NCBI GenBank assembly: GCA_002701785.1
Contig: NZXC01000019.1
Location: 27,113-32,512 of the forward strand
Direction: 5' to 3'
DNA: 5,400 bases
Origin: Fidelibacterota bacterium
Lineage (GTDB): Bacteria; Fidelibacterota; Marinisomatia; Marinisomatales; TCS55
This document shows positions 1 to 5,400 of the stretch, piece by piece. Position 1 is the stretch's first letter, and every line of letters begins with the position of its first letter. The notes under the pieces are model-generated. The model searched no databases. It was not told where the DNA came from and was given only the letters and a program-made list of their open reading frames with translations. Made by a program: the position numbers and the translations under genes.

Positions 1-161
1 AAAAAACCACATGTATTTACGATAATTGTATCTGCATTATCTGGGTTTTCTGTTACATCATATTGGGTGTTTCTTAAGCCACCAAGAAGTATCTCAGAAT
101 CTACAAGATTCTTCGCGCATCCAAGACTTATGAGGTGCAATTTTTTTCTATCACTATCCAT
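1..161 (-). CDS. rimO: Ribosomal protein S12 methylthiotransferase RimO, N-terminal part (3' end beyond window)
   Basis: RimO is a radical-SAM iron-sulfur enzyme that adds a methylthio group to a conserved aspartate of ribosomal protein S12. Only 53 complete codons are present, because the reading frame runs off the window at position 1. The visible part is the start of the N-terminal UPF0004/MTTase domain. It contains [12 protein letters not shown] (residues 12-23) with Cys15, and VNTCGF (48-53) with Cys51, two of the three cysteines that bind the auxiliary 4Fe-4S cluster. NTCGF is the RimO form of this motif; the tRNA enzyme MiaB usually has NTCS/NTCAVR there. The ATG at 161-159 fits the usual short lead before SLGC. 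It lies 1 nt after the ftsY stop codon, so the two are almost certainly co-transcribed. I see no Shine-Dalgarno sequence before it. The radical-SAM CxxxCxxC motif and the TRAM domain would be outside the window, so activity cannot be judged. Confidence 0.93.
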   Translation of the reverse strand, partial: MDSDRKKLHLISLGCAKNLVDSEILLGGLRNTQYDVTENPDNADTIIVNTCGF

Positions 162-162
162 C

Positions 163-1035
163 TTAAATATCTAATAAAGAATTTATATAATGGTTGTAGT
201 CAAATTTTTCCAAATCTTCAATATTTTCACCAATTCCTAGAAACTCTATAGGAATATTTAATTCTTTATTTAATCCAAAAACGATCCCACCTTTTGCTGT
301 ACCATCCATTTTAGTAAGCGTAGCTGAATTAATATCTATATAATTAAGAAATTCTTTTGCTTGGTATAATGAGTTTTGACCTAAAGTAGAATCAATTGTA
401 ACCATGGTTTCCAAAGAATAATTACTAAAGTTCTCTAAAATTATACGCTTCATTTTTTCTAGTTCAAGCATAAGGTTTTTATTTGTATGAAGCCTTCCTG
501 CTGTATCAATAATTACAATTTTTGAATCTTGACCATTGGAAGCATTCATTCCATCATAAATAACTGAAGACGGGTCCTTTGCTGATTGGTTACTTATTAA
601 TCGAACATCAATTCTATTGGACCAAATTTCTAATTGATCTAATGCAGCTTCTCGATAAGTATCTGCAGCAACTAATACAACATCATTTCCCTTTAATTTA
701 TAGTAATGCGCAAGCTTTGCTGCTGTCGTTGTTTTCCCTGTTCCATTAACACCAACAATTAATTTAACAAAAGGAAAAGATTGAGTATTTAATTTATTTG
801 AATTTAATATTGATAACATATAGTCTTTCACATACTGAATATAATTATCCCCTGAACTAGTTTTTATTAAATTAATTATTTCTGAAGTCGTATCAACACC
901 AATATCTGCAGAAATCAGGGTGCTCTCCAAAATATCTAAGGTTTCAGATGAGACTTTATTCTTTTGTAAAATATTAAAGGAGTCTGCTATGCTTTTTCGT
1001 GTTTTTGCTAATGCATTAAATAACTTACTAATCAT
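163..1035 (-). CDS. ftsY: Signal recognition particle receptor FtsY
   Basis: FtsY is the SRP receptor GTPase. It docks Ffh-ribosome complexes at the inner membrane so that membrane proteins are inserted co-translationally. The 290-residue protein is complete and consists only of the NG module. An N-domain four-helix bundle spans about residues 1-80. The G domain follows with the P-loop GVNGTGKT (95-102), [11 protein letters not shown] (125-135), DTAGR (177-181), LGQNSL (218-223), [10 protein letters not shown] (241-250) and GIGE (267-270). The absence of a C-terminal methionine-rich M domain separates it from Ffh. There is no long acidic A domain as in E. coli FtsY. The first 20 residues look amphipathic and basic and could serve for membrane contact (inference). 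DTYREAA departs slightly from the usual DTFRAAA. The ATG at 1035 begins 4 nt after the upstream stop codon, and rimO starts 1 nt after this gene ends. Confidence 0.96.
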   Translation of the reverse strand: MISKLFNALAKTRKSIADSFNILQKNKVSSETLDILESTLISADIGVDTTSEIINLIKTSSGDNYIQYVKDYMLSILNSNKLNTQSFPFVKLIVGVNGTGKTTTAAKLAHYYKLKGNDVVLVAADTYREAALDQLEIWSNRIDVRLISNQSAKDPSSVIYDGMNASNGQDSKIVIIDTAGRLHTNKNLMLELEKMKRIILENFSNYSLETMVTIDSTLGQNSLYQAKEFLNYIDINSATLTKMDGTAKGGIVFGLNKELNIPIEFLGIGENIEDLEKFDYNHYINSLLDI

Positions 1036-1039
1036 AATA

Positions 1040-1615
1040 TTATTGAAGACTTTTATATTCTTGAATAAACGTTCTATAATACTTTATCCAACTTATAATT
1101 AATAAATAAGAGGCAATAACTAGACATAAGAACGGCAAATAAGGAATCGTTTCAATCATAAAAATATGAAAAAATATTCCCATAGCAGTAATACCTGCAC
1201 CCCATTTACCCCACCAGTTTGAATGAAGAATAAAATGAGTATGGTTTAATAGATATATAGCTGGTAACGCTATAGAAACGTATCTAAAAATGTAAAAAAT
1301 AAAGAACCAAGTAGGGAATCTTCCCTCATAAACCATAAAAGCAGTAACTGCAAGTATAACAATAAAATCAGATACTGGATCTAACCACTGGCCAAAATGA
1401 GTTACATTGTGAGATTTTCTTGCTACCCATCCATCTAAAGCATCTGATAATATTGCGATTACTATCAACCAAAAAGTAAAGTTTAGATATTGATCATCTT
1501 GAAGGGTATATATTATTGGAATCGCTAATATTGCCCGTAATAGACTAATAAAATTAGCTAAAGTTAGTATCCTTGATGGATCTGTGATCTTAGTCTTTAA
1601 TCTTTTTTTATCCAT
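1040..1615 (-). CDS. CDP-alcohol phosphatidyltransferase family membrane protein (PgsA-like)
   Basis: Enzymes of this family transfer a phosphatidyl group from CDP-diacylglycerol to an alcohol in the inner membrane. The 191-residue protein carries the full signature Dx2DGx2ARx8Gx3Dx3D: Asp58, Asp61, Gly62, Ala65, Arg66, Gly75, Asp79 and Asp83. The aspartates bind the catalytic metal ions. About six hydrophobic segments are visible, near residues 16-37, 43-60, 84-95, 101-122, 138-153 and 157-176, as expected for the family. The length and the FGxxLDP stretch resemble phosphatidylglycerophosphate synthase PgsA (about 180-200 residues). PgsA usually continues as DPxADK, however, while this protein reads DPVSDF and lacks that lysine. 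Phosphatidylglycerol synthesis is the likeliest role, but phosphatidylserine or another head group is possible, so I give no symbol. The gene starts after a 47 nt gap, the largest in the window, and ends 4 nt before ftsY. Confidence 0.85.
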   Translation of the reverse strand: MDKKRLKTKITDPSRILTLANFISLLRAILAIPIIYTLQDDQYLNFTFWLIVIAILSDALDGWVARKSHNVTHFGQWLDPVSDFIVILAVTAFMVYEGRFPTWFFIFYIFRYVSIALPAIYLLNHTHFILHSNWWGKWGAGITAMGIFFHIFMIETIPYLPFLCLVIASYLLIISWIKYYRTFIQEYKSLQ

Positions 1616-1621
1616 ACAATA

Positions 1622-1658
1622 AAATATAATTATTTTTATATGTCTTAATAAAAGTCAA
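1622..1658 (-). promoter_or_regulatory. Possible sigma70-like internal promoter before the phosphatidyltransferase gene
   Basis: On the minus strand a TTGACT hexamer (1658-1653) is followed, after 18 nt, by AATAAT (1634-1629), which matches five of the six bases of TATAAT. Transcription would begin near 1622, leaving only about 7 nt of leader before the ATG at 1615. It lies in the only intergenic gap large enough for a promoter. The region is so A+T-rich that a chance match is quite likely. If the host belongs to the Bacteroidota, its housekeeping promoters follow a different consensus. Confidence 0.25.
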
Positions 1659-1662
1659 AAAT

Positions 1663-2949
1663 TCAGTCACGAATAATGCCTCTTACTACTCTTGTTGCCG
1701 CCCCAATATTATTATGAATAACATCTGTGGCAGCTTCACTGGCATTTAAAAAAAAATTTTCATTATTTATTAATTTATTTGCAATATTATAAAATTCCTT
1801 ATTGTTGTTAATGGACCAACCTCCTCCTAAATCTATTAATTCTATTGCCTCTTGAAAATTATCGTAATAAGGACCAAAAATTACTGGCAATCTTGCTATT
1901 GCAGGCTCCATAACATTATGGATTCCAGTAGAAAATCCTCCCCCAATATAGGCAATTATACCATTCCAATATATTTTTGATAATACACCAACTACATCAA
2001 CAATAATGATTCTTGGATGATCTGTACCAAGTTTATTTTGCTCACTATAGAGTTTAACTGAATATCCTTTATCTAAAAAATAATCATAAACTGAATTAAT
2101 ATTTTTAGATATTGGCTCATGAGGAACCCAGATAATATATATATCATTATTATCATTTAATAAGTTCATTAAACCATCTAGGATATTTTTTTTATCTTCA
2201 TTGTGCATGCTACCCAAGATGATACTTTTCTTTCGGTTTAATATCTCTTTTGAGTGTTCAATAGAGTATTGATCTGAAACCCTATTTACTTGATCATATC
2301 TAGGATTACCTAAAACACGAATAATCATATTTTTAGATTTATCTAAAATTAATCGGAGTTTTTCATCATCTTTTTTTGTTATTGTATAAATTGAATAAAA
2401 ATTATTATATACATGCTGATAAAAGCTTCTAACTAAAGGCATTAATTTCTTTGTTTTTCGTTTAAACTTAGCTGCAAATAATACAGTAGGGATATTCATT
2501 GCTTTAGCAGTCCAAATCAAATTTGGCCAAATATCATATGCTGCAAAAATTAGCTTTTTGGGCTTGATAGTTTTGAGAGCTTTCCTAACTAACCAAGGAA
2601 AATCAAAGGGTAGATAAATTTTACAGTCAATTATATTATCATCAATATTATTATATCCAGAGGGCGAAAAAAAACTAACAATTATTTTTATGTGAGGTTC
2701 TATTTCTTTTAATCCTATTAATACTGGTTTAGTCTGAAGAAATTCTCCATGAGAAGAAACATGAAACCAATATATAGTTTGATTATTTCTATCTAGTGAA
2801 CTGATAAAATCATCCAATCCTCCATCAGTATTGAATCGACCAAAAAAACCTTCTCTTATTTTCTTATTGAAAATAACACCTATGATTCCAATAAACACCA
2901 TGATGGGTAATAAGAAAAAATTATAGATGATATACCATATATATCTCAT
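1663..2949 (-). CDS. waaA: 3-deoxy-D-manno-octulosonic acid (Kdo) transferase
   Basis: WaaA (KdtA) transfers Kdo from CMP-Kdo to lipid A precursor on the cytoplasmic face of the inner membrane, the first step of LPS core assembly. The 428-residue protein has the usual length. A hydrophobic N-terminal segment (about residues 4-27) is the expected membrane anchor. Then come FHVSSHGEF (62-70), where Glu69 matches the catalytic-base glutamate, FFSPSGY (93-99), YDIWPN (138-143), GNPRYD (214-219), GSMHNED (246-252), VPHEP (275-279), and the C-terminal CMP-Kdo site GGGFSTGIHNVMEPA (316-330) followed by FGPYYDNFQEA. FFSPSGY and VPHEP resemble Bacteroidota-type members rather than E. coli. YDIWPN has Asp139 where most relatives have Glu. 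Its ATG overlaps the stop codon of the upstream glycosyltransferase gene. The number of Kdo residues it adds cannot be read from the sequence. Confidence 0.94.
   Translation of the reverse strand: MRYIWYIIYNFFLLPIMVFIGIIGVIFNKKIREGFFGRFNTDGGLDDFISSLDRNNQTIYWFHVSSHGEFLQTKPVLIGLKEIEPHIKIIVSFFSPSGYNNIDDNIIDCKIYLPFDFPWLVRKALKTIKPKKLIFAAYDIWPNLIWTAKAMNIPTVLFAAKFKRKTKKLMPLVRSFYQHVYNNFYSIYTITKKDDEKLRLILDKSKNMIIRVLGNPRYDQVNRVSDQYSIEHSKEILNRKKSIILGSMHNEDKKNILDGLMNLLNDNNDIYIIWVPHEPISKNINSVYDYFLDKGYSVKLYSEQNKLGTDHPRIIIVDVVGVLSKIYWNGIIAYIGGGFSTGIHNVMEPAIARLPVIFGPYYDNFQEAIELIDLGGGWSINNNKEFYNIANKLINNENFFLNASEAATDVIHNNIGAATRVVRGIIRD
2946..2949 (-). other. ATGA stop/start overlap joining the GT9 glycosyltransferase and waaA
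   Basis: The TGA stop of the glycosyltransferase gene (2948-2946) shares bases with the ATG start of waaA (2949-2947). Only a weak purine stretch (AAAGAA) precedes the start. The overlap therefore suggests translational coupling by ribosomes that terminate and restart, which would keep the two LPS-core enzymes at matched levels. It also supports this ATG as the waaA start. Confidence 0.8.
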
Positions 2950-3968
2950 TTCTTTAAGATGCCTCTTGCAATATCAATTACATTAGAACTAGAAATTTTG
3001 TTCATACAGTATTGCTGTGATCTAAAACAAGGACTTTGCCCATTTTGACTGCAAGGTCGACACCAGATATCTTGTTCTATGGTTGATGATTTTTCAAGCA
3101 TTACACCACCTCCCATTTGAACGCTAGTTGGACCCATAATCATTACTACAGGCACACCAACTGCTTCAGATGCATGCATCAATCCTGTATCACTACCTAT
3201 AGTCAAATTTGAGCAGGAAATCAGTGCTATAGATTCTCTCAAAGTTAATTTTCCATGAAGATCAATTACATTGCTATTGGTTTTACTGATTGAGTTGCAA
3301 ATATCATCATTATCCCCACCCAACATAACAACTCTATATCTTAGATCATTAATGATATAATCTATTACTTCACTATACCTTTTTGATAACCAGGTTTTTT
3401 GTTTCCATGCAGCTCCAGGTATTATAGTTACGAAAGAGTCATCCACACCATATTGATCAAGCAATAATCTAGCTTCACTTTGTTCGCTACCTTTAATTTC
3501 TAATTTATTATCAGGTATTTCATATTGATTATTCAATATTTTATCTAAACACTGATGATAAAGCCATCTCTGGGAAAAATTATCTTTAAAATCATTTCTT
3601 TTAAATTCAACCAGCTTAAACCTCTTCCATCTTGGCTTTTTATAAATAATTTTCTTACTACCTTTAATATGCTTTAGAATGATTTTAGATCGAATTACAT
3701 TATGCAGATCAATTATCAAATCATATTTACGTAGAGCTATCTTCTTTCCTATATTTTTTAACTGGCTATATCTAAAATTTCTAGAAATTTGTATGATACG
3801 ATTTACAAATGAATTTCCAATCAAAATTTCAGCATATTCATCTAAAGTGATAATATCTATTCTAGCATTTGGAAACTGATCTCTTAAGGTCTGTAGTGGT
3901 GAGGTTAATTGTACGATATCACCTATAGAACTAAACCGGAACACCAAAATGGTCCGTAGCTTTTCCAT
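2946..3968 (-). CDS. Glycosyltransferase family 9 protein (ADP-heptose:LPS heptosyltransferase-like)
   Basis: GT9 enzymes such as WaaC and WaaF transfer heptose from ADP-heptose to the inner core of LPS in the cytoplasm. The 340-residue protein has the family's two Rossmann-like halves. The N-terminal half begins with LVFRFSSIGDIVQLTSPL (8-25), where Asp17 matches the conserved aspartate of the SSIGD loop, and contains DLHNVIRSK (87-95). The C-terminal, nucleotide-sugar half has PGAAWKQKTW (184-193), LGGD (216-219), DLHGKLTLRE (236-245), GSDTGLMH (258-265) and VPVVMIMGPTS. Near the end, Cys303, Cys306, Cys314 and Cys321 form a cysteine cluster seen in a subset of GT9 proteins. Its overlap with waaA supports a role in adding sugar to Kdo. 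Whether it is the first or second heptosyltransferase, or uses another sugar, is not decided by the sequence, so I give no symbol. It starts 1 nt after the upstream stop codon. Confidence 0.9.
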   Translation of the reverse strand: MEKLRTILVFRFSSIGDIVQLTSPLQTLRDQFPNARIDIITLDEYAEILIGNSFVNRIIQISRNFRYSQLKNIGKKIALRKYDLIIDLHNVIRSKIILKHIKGSKKIIYKKPRWKRFKLVEFKRNDFKDNFSQRWLYHQCLDKILNNQYEIPDNKLEIKGSEQSEARLLLDQYGVDDSFVTIIPGAAWKQKTWLSKRYSEVIDYIINDLRYRVVMLGGDNDDICNSISKTNSNVIDLHGKLTLRESIALISCSNLTIGSDTGLMHASEAVGVPVVMIMGPTSVQMGGGVMLEKSSTIEQDIWCRPCSQNGQSPCFRSQQYCMNKISSSNVIDIARGILKK

Positions 3969-3969
3969 A

Positions 3970-4959
3970 CTAATAGTTTCTTCTGGAATTAAATGCTACC
4001 AGATCAATTAATGATTGCTTATAAACTGATTCAGGATAGTCATTTATAGATTCTATAGCATGATTACTAAATTCATCTATTTTTTGTTTTGCATATTCAA
4101 AACCACCTGAAGAATGAATTAATTGAGTTAACTTACTAATATCATCTTTTGATTTATTTTTAATATTCAATATCTTTTTTACTAATCTTGATTCTGGCTT
4201 TTTCAGATTAGAATAGGAATAAATTAAGGGCAAAGTTATCATATTCTTTTTTACGTCAGCACCAATATTCTTTCCAGTTTTTGATTCTATACCCAACATA
4301 TCAAATAAATCATCTTTAATTTGAAAAGCCATTCCAAGTTTTTCACCAAAAAGACGCATTTTATTTCGGTCATTTCTTTTCTTAGATGATGTGATTGCAC
4401 CTAGTTCACATGAGGTTGAAATAAGACTAGCCGTCTTTTTATTAATCATATCATAATAAACTTTTTCAGTCATAGATCTAGTTAAGCTCTTTTCTATCTG
4501 TAATATTTCTCCTGAACTTAATTTTTCTGCTGTTTGGGAAATTAAATCAAGTGCCTCAAAATCTTTTATACCTACTAAATTAATAAGTGCTTTACTTAAA
4601 ATGAAATCTCCCATTAAAACAGCTATCTTATTCTTCCAAATTCTATTAATTGATGGAAATCCTCTTCTAGTTGTAGCTTCATCAACAACGTCATCATGTA
4701 TTAATGTAGCAATATGCAACAATTCAATCATTGCTGCAGATTTATAACTATTTAGACATGGCTTTCCACAGACTCTTGCTGATAGAATAGTTAAAATAGG
4801 CCTTATATGTTTTCCTTTATGTCTTAAAATATATTTGCCAACTGTATTTACTAGCCGCACTTCAGATTTAAGAGCATCACGAAACTCAACATCAAAAAGT
4901 TTCATATCCTCAATAATTGGATAAATGATCTCTTTTAATGTTTTTAAATCCTTAGACAT
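3970..4959 (-). CDS. Trans-polyprenyl diphosphate synthase (long-chain, IspB/heptaprenyl type)
   Basis: This enzyme condenses isopentenyl diphosphate onto an allylic diphosphate to make an all-trans polyprenyl chain, usually the side chain of menaquinone or ubiquinone. The 329-residue protein has all family landmarks: GKHIRP (49-54), the first aspartate-rich motif HDDVVD (88-93) followed by Arg98-Arg99, KKTA (174-177), and the second aspartate-rich motif QIKDDLFD (213-220) followed by GKNIGADVKKNMITLP (229-244). The fifth residue before the first motif is Ala84. A small residue there leaves room for a long product, unlike the bulky residues of short-chain enzymes. Exact chain length cannot be read from this. 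The Gly normally seen in the EGKxTLP part is absent (KNMITLP). The ATG at 4959 lies 21 nt after the tatC stop codon, with no clear Shine-Dalgarno sequence. The next gene begins 1 nt after the TAG stop. Confidence 0.93.
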   Translation of the reverse strand: MSKDLKTLKEIIYPIIEDMKLFDVEFRDALKSEVRLVNTVGKYILRHKGKHIRPILTILSARVCGKPCLNSYKSAAMIELLHIATLIHDDVVDEATTRRGFPSINRIWKNKIAVLMGDFILSKALINLVGIKDFEALDLISQTAEKLSSGEILQIEKSLTRSMTEKVYYDMINKKTASLISTSCELGAITSSKKRNDRNKMRLFGEKLGMAFQIKDDLFDMLGIESKTGKNIGADVKKNMITLPLIYSYSNLKKPESRLVKKILNIKNKSKDDISKLTQLIHSSGGFEYAKQKIDEFSNHAIESINDYPESVYKQSLIDLVAFNSRRNY

Positions 4960-4980
4960 ATTTATTTCATTATTTCTATT

Positions 4981-5400
4981 TTACTTATCTTTTTTAACCA
5001 TCCAAGATACCACAATACTTATTTCATATAATATAGCAAGTGGAATTGACATAAAAATTAAACTAATGGGATCTGGGGGAGTTATAAACGCAGAAAGAAA
5101 TAAAATGAATACTATTGCATGTCGACGGTAATGGCGCATAAATGCAGGTGTTAAAATTCCCATACTACTCAATATGAATACAATAATTGGTAATTCGAAA
5201 ATTACTCCACTACCTAATAACAACATTGTAATAAAACTAAAATAATAATTTATTGAAAAATTATTATTTACTTCTACCATACCCATTGAAGTAAAAAAAT
5301 TCAATGAATATGGTATTAAGATTACAAAAGCAAATACAACACCAATTAAGAAAGCTAAATAACTAAAAAACACCAAAGGAAACATAATCTTTTTTTCATT
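4981..5400 (-). CDS. tatC: Sec-independent protein translocase TatC, C-terminal part (5' end beyond window)
   Basis: TatC is the polytopic core of the twin-arginine translocase, which binds RR-signal peptides and exports folded proteins. The frame stays open to the window edge (NEKI precedes the first internal Met), so the gene starts upstream of position 5400. The Met codon at 5385 is internal. The 139 visible residues cover the region from transmembrane helix 3 to the C-terminus. They include a FPLVFFSYLAF helix followed by the IPYSLNFFTSMG turn, a fourth helix with GVIFELP (64-70 of the fragment), whose Glu68 aligns with the functionally important membrane glutamate of E. coli TatC, and RHYRRHA (87-93). 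The conserved TPPDPISL (105-112) and SIPLAILYEISI follow, then a short basic tail. The missing N-terminal half, about 100 residues, would hold the main signal-peptide site. No tatA or tatB gene is visible here. Confidence 0.93.
   Translation of the reverse strand, partial: NEKKIMFPLVFFSYLAFLIGVVFAFVILIPYSLNFFTSMGMVEVNNNFSINYYFSFITMLLLGSGVIFELPIIVFILSSMGILTPAFMRHYRRHAIVFILFLSAFITPPDPISLIFMSIPLAILYEISIVVSWMVKKDK

Noticed and set aside
920..1102. Plus-strand open frame of 60 codons
   Set aside because: It lies antisense to the 5' end of ftsY and the end of the phosphatidyltransferase gene, has no recognisable motif, and is expected by chance in A+T-rich DNA.
1621..1636. Perfect 6 bp inverted repeat with 4 nt loop in the 47 nt gap, as a terminator or operator
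   Set aside because: The stem is made only of A-T pairs (aaaata/tatttt), is too weak for an intrinsic terminator, and is expected by chance here.
1748..1756. Run of nine A (T9 in the coding strand) inside waaA as a phase-variation or slippage site
   Set aside because: The frame is intact across it, it encodes ordinary residues near the C-terminus, and such runs are common in this base composition.
3679..3879. Plus-strand open frame of 66 codons
   Set aside because: It lies entirely antisense to the well-conserved N-terminal half of the GT9 gene and shows no family features.
4962..4970. Tiny ATG-AAA-TAA frame between tatC and the polyprenyl synthase, as a leader peptide or minimal uORF
   Set aside because: Two codons in an A/T-rich 21 nt spacer are easily a coincidence, and no attenuator-like hairpin follows.
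4925..5131. Plus-strand open frame of 68 codons
   Set aside because: It is antisense to the tatC end and the polyprenyl synthase start, with no motif or leader supporting translation.
5383..5385. ATG as a start codon for tatC
   Set aside because: The frame continues without a stop to the window edge and the preceding codons (NEKI) fit TatC. A start here would remove about the first 100 residues of a roughly 250-residue family.
1..5400. Mobile element, CRISPR array, defence system, riboswitch or tRNA
   Set aside because: Almost every base is assigned to seven conserved same-strand genes. No direct repeats, terminal inverted repeats, transposase or recombinase motifs, or structured RNA signatures were seen.

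Overview
This window is a compact run of housekeeping and cell-envelope genes from an A+T-rich bacterium (roughly 70% A+T by eye). All seven genes lie on the minus strand, so transcription runs from position 5400 towards position 1. In reading order they are: tatC (5' end outside the window), a long-chain trans-polyprenyl diphosphate synthase, a family 9 (heptosyltransferase-type) glycosyltransferase, the Kdo transferase waaA/kdtA, a CDP-alcohol phosphatidyltransferase, ftsY, and the first 53 codons of rimO (3' end outside the window).

The spacers between consecutive genes are 21, 1, -4 (ATGA overlap), 47, 4 and 1 nt, so this looks like one operon or two overlapping units. The only gap that could hold a promoter is the 47 nt one before the phosphatidyltransferase. 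I see no terminator, RNA gene, repeat array, mobile element or CRISPR, and no stretch over 300 bases without a gene.

The Kdo transferase and the heptosyltransferase-like protein imply a Gram-negative, lipopolysaccharide-making cell. Several motifs resemble Bacteroidota-type versions as I recall them: FFSPSGY and VPHEP in WaaA, and a short FtsY with no acidic A domain. The starts lack clear Shine-Dalgarno sequences, and ftsY sits next to rimO. Together these suggest the FCB group, such as marine Bacteroidota or Marinimicrobia/SAR406-like bacteria. This placement is inference, not a database match.

Most of the genes serve the envelope. TatC and FtsY bring proteins to or across the inner membrane. 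The polyprenyl synthase supplies quinone or carrier-lipid tails, the phosphatidyltransferase makes a phospholipid, and WaaA plus the GT9 enzyme build the inner LPS core. RimO modifies the ribosome. I found no evidence of an undescribed system. The observations in Part 2 are modest: altered motif residues, a possible internal promoter, a Cys cluster and leader features.
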